This document shows positions 1 to 4,911 of a stretch of 7,049 bases of DNA, in pieces. A program made the translations under genes and the position numbers. Under the pieces are notes generated by a model, which saw only the letters and a program-made list of their open reading frames with translations, had not been told where the DNA came from and made no database searches. Numbering within the stretch: position 1 is the first letter of the stretch; each line of letters begins with the position of its first letter. Origin of the DNA: Chloroflexia bacterium (GTDB lineage: Bacteria > Chloroflexota > Chloroflexia > Thermomicrobiales > UBA6265); contig JACCVE010000483.1 in assembly GCA_013698285.1 (NCBI GenBank), positions 1 through 7,049 of the forward strand. The letters run 5' to 3'.

Positions 1-1989
1 GCCCCGCCCCGTGCCACCCCGGCCGTTCGGGCCCGCCGTCGCCCGACTCGCCTCGCGCTGGAGCGGGCCGGCTCCGTCGTGCTGGCCGCCGCCCTGGTGA
101 TTGGCCCCGTGGACTTCCTGCTCCAGGTTCTCGGCAGCCGCCAGGCCGACCAACCTGCTCCCGCCGCCACCGGAGGCAGCGCGATGGAGGGCGGCAACGC
201 CGCCCGCACCGGCGAATGGCCCGGCCCGGGCCCGGTGGGGAAACCGGGGCTGCGGTGGCGGGTGCCGAATTCATCCCTCGGTTCGTTCAGGACGCGTATC
301 TATCCGGTCCAGGACATGATCTACACCATCGGTGAATCTGCCAACTCAACGGCCTTTGCCTTCGATATCGTTGCGTTTGACGCATACGATGGCTCGGTTC
401 GTTGGCAGGCCTCACTACCCGGGCCGATCCTTGGCGGCCTCGCGATCGAGGATGGTCTCGTGTTCGTGGCGACCGAATCGGAGCGTGAGACTCTACCTCC
501 GGACGAGCAGGACGAGACCGCTAGCGCAGAGGAACCATGGCTGGACTTCCCCGTAAGATTGGGCCTCGCCGGACTGGTGGCCCTTGACAGGTTCTCCGGC
601 GAGGTGCGGTGGCGGGTCACGACCGAATTCTCCGCCGATGTATCCCACTCCATCACGCCATCGGTCTCCCAGGGTCTCGTCATCCTCCGTTCTCCCACCG
701 GGTCGATGACGGCATTCGAGGCCGGAACCGGAGGCGAGGTTTGGACCCTGGCCGCTCGCCCGATCCCGGCTGACCAGTCCGCCGGCGGAAACGGGTTGGG
801 TCCGATTGATCCCCTCCGAGGTCCGAATGGCGTAGCGATCTCGGGCGGGACCATCTACGCGGCCAATCTCTCGGGGGGACTCACGGCCGTCGACCTCCTT
901 TCTGGTCGGGTCATCTGGGAGACGGCCAATGACCAGTCGTCCGTCACACTCGCCCCGGTCGTCGCGGGGGGACGTGCCTACGTGGTGCTTCGCGGCCGAG
1001 CGGTGGAGGAGGGGCCCCCTGGACCCGCCCGGCTGGTCGCGGTGGACATCTCCACTGGTGAGGACATCTGGGGACGTGACTTCAGCCCGTGGGAGTTCCA
1101 CGACCAGCCTCTCGATGTCACGGGAAATACCCTTCTGGTTCCGTTCGTTACCGCCCAGGGAACGATCGTCCTCGCGTTGGACGCCGCGTCGGGGGTCGAG
1201 GTATGGCGTAGCGACCCGGTCGCGATCGGGTTCGGCAACCTGTCCGTTAGTTCCGGAGTGGTCTACACGCATTCTCGGGGCGGCGAACTCATCGCGATCG
1301 ACGTGTCCGACGGCGACCGGCTGTGGTCCGTTGGGTTGGGGAAGGACGGGGGAATGGACCCGGTGATCGGCAATGGCATCGTCCTGACCGACCTCGGCGA
1401 CGGGTATCTCTATGCGATCGGTGGTACAGACGTGAGCGATGGCACCCCAATGCCAACGATGGTCACCGGCGGGCAGATTTCCGGCACCGGACCGTGCCCC
1501 GCATCGCCAGGCGATGCGCTCACGCCTCAACCCTCCGCGACCGTCGGCGGTCCGGCGTTCGTTGACCCGACGCCGAGCCCGGGCGGGAAGACACCTGGCG
1601 CGTCATCCACCGTCGCCTTGCGAGCGTCGATGCCCGCCGACGATCTTCCGTCGGGCCCCGCGGCCGCATCCGACCAACTCGCCGCCATCGCGACGACGCT
1701 GACCGGGATCGAACGTTGTTGGCGACCTGTCGACGCCAACCTCCGGGCCGCCTACTTCTCCGACGAGTACGGCACCAGACCAGAAGACCCGGCCATGGGA
1801 CCGGGACGCCCTTCGGTGGACCAGCTCTCCGTCGCGGGTTGGGAAGAGGGATTGTCACGGGCGCGAGTCCTGGCTGATGGACGTATTGGGGTGTTGATCC
1901 AAACTTCCCTCAATCCCAGCGCGTTCGTTGTGTTGATCGAACGCGATGGTCGATGGCTGGTCGATGACGTCGTCATGGCGACCATGTGA
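1..1989 (+). CDS. Membrane-anchored PQQ-type beta-propeller protein with C-terminal NTF2-like domain (5' partial)
   Basis: The frame is open from base 1. The first in-frame start codon is GTG 79, but it has no well-spaced ribosome binding site. The codons before it encode an Arg-rich stretch followed by a hydrophobic segment (AGSVVLAAALVIGPVDFLLQ), which looks like a signal anchor, so the real start is probably upstream of the window. Numbered from GTG 79, residues 58-450 hold about seven or eight PQQ/pyrrolo-quinoline-type blades. The repeated pattern is 'hydrophobic-AxD-xx-(S/T/D)G-xxxW', with Trp at 109, 178, 222, 280, 331, 376 and 416. A Pro/Ser/Thr/Gly-rich linker spans about 455-530. 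Residues 535-636 end in 'FVVLIERDGRWLVDDVV', resembling the closing strands of NTF2/SnoaL-like folds; this is an inference. The likely role is an extracytoplasmic scaffold or binding protein; no enzyme function can be assigned. Third codon positions are less GC-rich than in prfA. The gene stops at TGA 1987. Confidence 0.85.
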   Translation, partial: APPRATPAVRARRRPTRLALERAGSVVLAAALVIGPVDFLLQVLGSRQADQPAPAATGGSAMEGGNAARTGEWPGPGPVGKPGLRWRVPNSSLGSFRTRIYPVQDMIYTIGESANSTAFAFDIVAFDAYDGSVRWQASLPGPILGGLAIEDGLVFVATESERETLPPDEQDETASAEEPWLDFPVRLGLAGLVALDRFSGEVRWRVTTEFSADVSHSITPSVSQGLVILRSPTGSMTAFEAGTGGEVWTLAARPIPADQSAGGNGLGPIDPLRGPNGVAISGGTIYAANLSGGLTAVDLLSGRVIWETANDQSSVTLAPVVAGGRAYVVLRGRAVEEGPPGPARLVAVDISTGEDIWGRDFSPWEFHDQPLDVTGNTLLVPFVTAQGTIVLALDAASGVEVWRSDPVAIGFGNLSVSSGVVYTHSRGGELIAIDVSDGDRLWSVGLGKDGGMDPVIGNGIVLTDLGDGYLYAIGGTDVSDGTPMPTMVTGGQISGTGPCPASPGDALTPQPSATVGGPAFVDPTPSPGGKTPGASSTVALRASMPADDLPSGPAAASDQLAAIATTLTGIERCWRPVDANLRAAYFSDEYGTRPEDPAMGPGRPSVDQLSVAGWEEGLSRARVLADGRIGVLIQTSLNPSAFVVLIERDGRWLVDDVVMATM

Positions 1990-2042
1990 CTGCTCTTCAT
2001 CTGGCTTCGCCCACGTCAGGTTGATTGGCTGGCGACCCGGCT

Positions 2043-2066
2043 GCCAGGTCCGGGGTGGGACCTGGC
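2043..2066 (+). terminator. Intergenic hairpin after the propeller gene, possible terminator
   Basis: A perfect 9-bp inverted repeat (GCCAGGTCC / GGACCTGGC) with a 6-nt loop lies 53 bases after the stop of the propeller gene and just upstream of the extended -10 motif of the next gene. It has no T-tract after it, so it is not a textbook intrinsic terminator. It could equally be an operator-like palindrome. It does separate the two genes and supports independent transcription units. Confidence 0.35.
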
Positions 2067-2089
2067 CGCCGCCGCCTGTCCGTCCCGCT

Positions 2090-2098
2090 TGCTACGAT
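2090..2098 (+). promoter_or_regulatory. Extended -10 promoter candidate for the ydcZ-like gene
   Basis: TGC followed by TACGAT has the form of an extended -10 element (TGN-TAnnnT, four of six matches in the hexamer). No convincing -35 box is seen at the usual spacing, which is tolerable for extended -10 promoters. It would give a leader of roughly 38 nt before GTG 2143. Confidence 0.3.
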
Positions 2099-2142
2099 GC
2101 CCTCACATCACCGCGGGGCAAATGAGACATCGGGGGACGAGC

Positions 2143-2604
2143 GTGGCGAAGAAGGGCGGGGGCATGGTCTGGGTGCTGGCGGTCGTGGCGGTGGGGATGG
2201 GGATGACGCTGCCGGTGCAGGCGGTCATCAATGGGCGGCTGCGGACGGCCCTCGATGACCCGATCCGGGCGGCGCTGGTCTCGGTGTTGGTCAGCAGCGC
2301 GCTGATGGTGGTCCTGGCCGTCGCGACCTGGCAGCCGCTGCCGGCCGGCTGGGTCGCGTCGTCTCCATGGTGGGTCTGGATGGGTGGCCTGATCGGCGCC
2401 CTCTATGTCCTCGGCAGCCTGGCCCTCGTCTCTCGCCTCGGGGCCGCCTTCCTCTTCGCCCTGCTGGTGGTCGGCCAGATGCTCTCCTCGGTGATCGTCG
2501 ACCACTACGGCTGGCTCGGCGTCCCGGTCCACGCCGTCAACCCCTGGCGCCTGCTCGGCGCTGCCTTCCTCATCGCCGGGGTGGTGCTGATCCGGCGGTT
2601 CTGA
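2143..2604 (+). CDS. DMT-family small membrane transporter, YdcZ/DUF606-like
   Basis: The protein has 153 residues and about five hydrophobic segments (roughly residues 9-29, 42-62, 76-96, 100-118 and 136-150), the size and layout of the YdcZ/DUF606 branch of the drug/metabolite transporter superfamily. Family-like features are 'QAVINGRLR' after helix 1, 'WWVWMGGLIGALYV' at 76-89, 'GAAFLFALLVVGQM' at 100-113 followed by 'DHYGWLG', and 'RLLGAAFLIAGVVLIRR' at the C-terminus. The substrate is unknown. I chose GTG 2143 because GGGGGA sits 5 nt upstream; ATG 2164 and the further-upstream ATG 2122 and TTG 2089 are alternatives, the last two adding residues that look non-membrane and unrelated to the family. 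Members are often encoded as adjacent pairs, which matters here because a second copy of the 3' end lies at 3592-3636. Confidence 0.85.
   Translation: MAKKGGGMVWVLAVVAVGMGMTLPVQAVINGRLRTALDDPIRAALVSVLVSSALMVVLAVATWQPLPAGWVASSPWWVWMGGLIGALYVLGSLALVSRLGAAFLFALLVVGQMLSSVIVDHYGWLGVPVHAVNPWRLLGAAFLIAGVVLIRRF
2573..2604 (+). repeat. 32-bp direct repeat, copy A (3' end of the ydcZ-like gene)
   Basis: These 32 bases, including the TGA stop, recur without mismatch at 3605-3636. Extending upstream, 2560-2604 and 3592-3636 match at 42 of 45 positions, counted by eye. The start-to-start distance is 1032 bp. The intervening DNA carries the two-gene module. Confidence 0.9.
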
Positions 2605-2691
2605 ATGGTCAGTTATCATCTATCGGTCAAGGCATGCGATCCGGGAAACGGCTGTACGCGTCCCGGAGTCGAGATGGAATCGAGGTAAAGC

Positions 2692-3120
2692 ATGGCCACC
2701 GTTGTGAATGCAAGTGCCGGGGTCGATTTGCCGGTCGCTCTCGCGCCGTACGCGACCGCGATCGAGCGTTCTCGTCACCTCCTCTCGTTGGACAACGACT
2801 GGGATGGTGAGGGAAGTCCTGGCTATCAGGAGACGACCTGGCGGCGGGCGGTGGACATCGTCCTCACCAGCGTGACAGCCTTCGTCGAGCGGCAACCTGG
2901 TGCGGTGCTCCCCGTACCCGCCATCGCCGGTGGCCAGGATGGCGGGATCGACATCCTCTGGGATGCCGGGACCCGGCACCTGATGATCACTGTGCCGCCA
3001 GCTAACGACGGTCCGGTGACCTTCCATGGGTTCGATCAGACCAACGACGCCCGCGAGGTCAAGGGATCGCTCGACCCGGCTGACGCGAACGACTGGATCG
3101 TGCGGTGGCTGACGGCATAA
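2692..3120 (+). CDS. Uncharacterised 'NWDGEGS'-type protein, first gene of a two-gene module
   Basis: This 142-residue, acidic, soluble-looking protein has no signal peptide or membrane segment. ATG 2692 has GAGG six bases upstream (2682-2685), a good ribosome binding site. The recognisable part is 'LLSLDNDWDGEGSPGY' (30-45), followed by an amphipathic helix-like stretch (50-67), then 'LPVPAIAG...GGIDILWD' (73-91) and 'RHLMITVP' (95-102). I recall this layout (an N/D-WDG-xGS motif, a P-rich turn, then a 'G-G-hydrophobic-LxW' strand pair) from widespread uncharacterised bacterial proteins; no function is known to me. Its stop overlaps the next gene by 16 bases, so the two are probably translationally coupled. 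An antitoxin-like or chaperone-like partner role is only a guess. It lies between the two ydcZ-tail repeats and has more A/T in third positions than prfA. Confidence 0.8.
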   Translation: MATVVNASAGVDLPVALAPYATAIERSRHLLSLDNDWDGEGSPGYQETTWRRAVDIVLTSVTAFVERQPGAVLPVPAIAGGQDGGIDILWDAGTRHLMITVPPANDGPVTFHGFDQTNDAREVKGSLDPADANDWIVRWLTA

Positions 3121-3584
3121 CAGATGGCCCCTGGCCGATCGAGGAAATTCCTGATTCTGACACCGTGTACATGCGTGTTCTTGCTATCCACACCACCGAG
3201 GTCGGTGGGCGGCTGGTTCCCGCCAGCCCAGCGATCAGGAATCACGGTGATCAATCTGGACCCGACGGAATGTCGACGGACTGGGACCGGTATGCCACGG
3301 CGGATTCGACTCGGCGCGGGTCGCCTCGACGACCGGCGTCGGACTACGGAGTCGTCTCGTTCTCGGTCGTCGGTGTGCGGGCCATTCCGGGACAGACCGT
3401 CATCCATTCACCGATCAATCACGACCCGGTCGCTCCCGATCTCCCGAACAACCGAGCCCATACGGACGTGTTTGGACCGAAGAGCAAGGGTGATGTGGCC
3501 GACAAGATGCTCCTGGTCGAGATCTCAAACCGATTCCGCGTCCTCGCCTGTTGGGAAATTCGGCCAGATGCCCCGGTGAGATAG
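3105..3584 (+). CDS. Uncharacterised protein with conserved-looking His motifs, second gene of a two-gene module
   Basis: This 159-residue soluble-looking protein starts at GTG 3105, inside the end of the preceding gene (16-bp overlap). No strong ribosome binding site is visible, which suggests coupling by re-initiation. ATG 3171 would remove the motif 'IPDSDTVYMRV' (15-25), so it is disfavoured. Further segments are 'GMSTDWDRYAT' (55-65), 'YGVVSFSVVGVRAI' (81-94), and a block with H101, P103, H106, D107, P108 and 'NNRAHTDVFG' (115-124). The pattern IxDxDxxYxRV ... S-x-D-W-x-x-Y-x-T ... HxP ... N-x-AH-x-x-V-x-G resembles an uncharacterised family I recall from diverse bacteria. The clustered His residues could be catalytic or metal-binding, which is inference. 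A two-gene operon of this kind could be a toxin-antitoxin-like or defence accessory pair, but nothing in the sequence proves it. In a sample of 24 codons near the start about 10 end in A/T, against about 1 in a similar sample of prfA. Confidence 0.7.
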   Translation: MADGITDGPWPIEEIPDSDTVYMRVLAIHTTEVGGRLVPASPAIRNHGDQSGPDGMSTDWDRYATADSTRRGSPRRPASDYGVVSFSVVGVRAIPGQTVIHSPINHDPVAPDLPNNRAHTDVFGPKSKGDVADKMLLVEISNRFRVLACWEIRPDAPVR

Positions 3585-3591
3585 CCGGCGC

Positions 3592-3636
3592 GCCGCCTTC
3601 CTGGTCGCCGGGGTGGTGCTGATCCGGCGGTTCTGA
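3592..3636 (+). pseudogene. Orphan 3' fragment of a second ydcZ-like gene (direct repeat copy B)
   Basis: Reading in the frame of the terminal TGA, this encodes AAFLVAGVVLIRRF then stop, matching 13 of 14 C-terminal residues of the intact ydcZ-like protein (I to V being the one change). At DNA level it matches 2560-2604 at 42 of 45 positions, and 3605-3636 is identical to 2573-2604. Upstream of 3592 the resemblance stops, apart from a possible short 'GQM' remnant in the same frame near 3562-3570. No start codon or membrane segments remain, so it is not a gene. It is either the remnant of a tandem paralogue or the far-side duplicate made when the intervening segment was inserted. Confidence 0.75.
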
Positions 3637-3679
3637 TGGTCGGGACTCCCGGGCGATGCCGCCGCCGGGGGCAGGGCGG

Positions 3680-3685
3680 TATCAT
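3680..3685 (+). promoter_or_regulatory. Weak -10-like hexamer upstream of prfA
   Basis: TATCAT matches the -10 consensus at five of six positions and stands out in very GC-rich surroundings, 76 bases before the prfA start. No good -35 box lies at 16-18 bp, so it is only a candidate. prfA probably has its own promoter between the ydcZ remnant and 3762. Confidence 0.22.
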
Positions 3686-3761
3686 TGTGGGTACACGACG
3701 CGGCCGGTGAGCATGCCGGGGTCAGTCGTTCGTTGGGGAAATGTTCCCGAAGGACCGCGTA

Positions 3762-4886
3762 ATGAGTACGACGATGAGTGCCCCGGTGGCCGCCGGGGGG
3801 ATCTTCCAGACCCTTTCCGAGTTGGATCGCCGGGCGACCGAGCTGGACCATCTCATGGGCGACCCGGCGATCGCCACCGACCCGGTCCGCATCCAGGAGT
3901 TGGGCCGCGAGCGGTCCGACCTCGAGGCGGTGGTCTCCACCTACCGGGCCATGCGCGAGACGGAGCGGGCGATCGCCGAGGCCGAGGTGATGGCCGCCGA
4001 CCCGGACCGCGAGATGGCCGAGATGGCCGAGGACGAGCTGAAGACCCTGCGGGCCGCCCGCGATGGCCAGATCGACGAGGTCCGCCGCCTGCTGGTGCCG
4101 AAGGACCCCAACGACGAGAAGAACGTGATCGTCGAGATCCGGGCCGGCACCGGCGGCGACGAGGCGGCCCTGTTCGCCGCCGACCTCTTCCGGATGTACA
4201 CCCGCTACTCCGAGCGCAACCGGTGGAAGGTCGAGATCCTCTCCGCCACCGAGACGGACGGGGGCGGCTTCCGCGAGGTCATCTTCGAGGTCCAGGGCAA
4301 GGGCGCCTACAGCCATCTCAAGTACGAGAGCGGCGTCCACCGGGTCCAGCGGGTCCCCGCGACCGAGAGCCAGGGGCGCATCCACACCAGCACCGCCAGC
4401 GTCGCCGTGCTACCGGAAGCGGAAGAGGTCGATATCCAGATCGCCGAGAACGAGCTGCGGGTCGATGTCTACCGCTCGTCCGGCAACGGCGGCCAGAGCG
4501 TCAACACCACCGACTCGGCCGTCCGCCTGACGCACATCCCGTCCGGTCTGGTCGTTACCTGCCAGGACGAGAAGAGCCAGCTCAAGAATCGCCTCAAAGC
4601 GATGACGGTGCTGCGCTCTCGCCTCTACGACATCGAGCAGCAGAAGCAGGCCCAGGAGCGGGGCGACGCCCGCCGCACCCAGATCGGCAGCGGCGAGCGG
4701 AGCGAGAAGATCCGGACCTACAATTTTCCCCAGGACCGGATCACCGACCACCGCGTCAAAGTCAACCTGAGCAATGTCCCCGGCGTGCTGGACGGCCAGA
4801 TCGACGGCTTCGTCAACGAGCTGCGGGCGGCCGACGAGGCCGAGCGCCTGGCCGAGGCGGGTCTGGACGAGCGGGTCGCCTCCTGA
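3762..4886 (+). CDS. prfA: Peptide chain release factor 1
   Basis: RF1 recognises UAA and UAG in the ribosomal A site and triggers peptidyl-tRNA hydrolysis. ATG 3762 gives 374 residues, slightly longer than the usual ~355-365, and has AAGGA seven bases upstream. ATG 3741 has a GGGGAA touching it and is less likely; ATG 3774 is a third option. Numbered from 3762, the coiled-coil N-terminal domain runs over about 10-110. 'EIRAGTGGDEAALFA' (125-139) begins the core. The codon-reading tripeptide PAT is at 199-201 within 'RVPATESQGRIHTSTASVAV'. PAT marks RF1, as RF2 has SPF. The catalytic GGQ is at 243-245 within 'SSGNGGQSVNTTDSAVR'. All key elements are present. The usual partner prmC/hemK, which methylates the GGQ glutamine, is not downstream; instead a thioredoxin/NHL gene follows 25 bases later and is probably cotranscribed. 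Confidence 0.97.
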   Translation: MSTTMSAPVAAGGIFQTLSELDRRATELDHLMGDPAIATDPVRIQELGRERSDLEAVVSTYRAMRETERAIAEAEVMAADPDREMAEMAEDELKTLRAARDGQIDEVRRLLVPKDPNDEKNVIVEIRAGTGGDEAALFAADLFRMYTRYSERNRWKVEILSATETDGGGFREVIFEVQGKGAYSHLKYESGVHRVQRVPATESQGRIHTSTASVAVLPEAEEVDIQIAENELRVDVYRSSGNGGQSVNTTDSAVRLTHIPSGLVVTCQDEKSQLKNRLKAMTVLRSRLYDIEQQKQAQERGDARRTQIGSGERSEKIRTYNFPQDRITDHRVKVNLSNVPGVLDGQIDGFVNELRAADEAERLAEAGLDERVAS

Positions 4887-4905
4887 ACCGTGCCGCGGGC
4901 GGTTC
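4885..4905 (+). other. Hairpin between prfA and the selenoprotein candidate
   Basis: GAACCG (4885-4890) and CGGTTC (4900-4905) form a perfect 6-bp inverted repeat with a GC-rich 9-nt loop; an alternative fold pairs GAACC/GGTTC plus an inner GCC/GGC. It starts within the prfA stop codon and ends 6 bases before ATG 4912, covering the position of a ribosome binding site. There is no T-tract. It may modulate translation of the downstream gene or be a 3' end stabiliser. Confidence 0.35.
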
Positions 4906-4911
4906 GTGACG

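Noticed and set aside
493..1530. 345-residue open frame on the minus strand within the propeller gene
   Set aside because: It is antisense to well-formed propeller repeats, and its translation is Arg/Asp/Gly-rich without a recognisable fold.
2614..2619. TATCAT as a -10 box for the two-gene module
   Set aside because: It lies at a suitable distance from 2692, but no -35 box or extended -10 is present. The same hexamer near prfA is not at the same offset from the repeat, so it is not part of a duplicated promoter.
3124..3579. Alternative +1-frame reading of 151 residues overlapping the second module gene
   Set aside because: Its translation is rich in Arg and Ser with no domain-like pattern, whereas the 3105-3584 frame shows ordered motifs and overlaps the upstream gene as expected for coupling.
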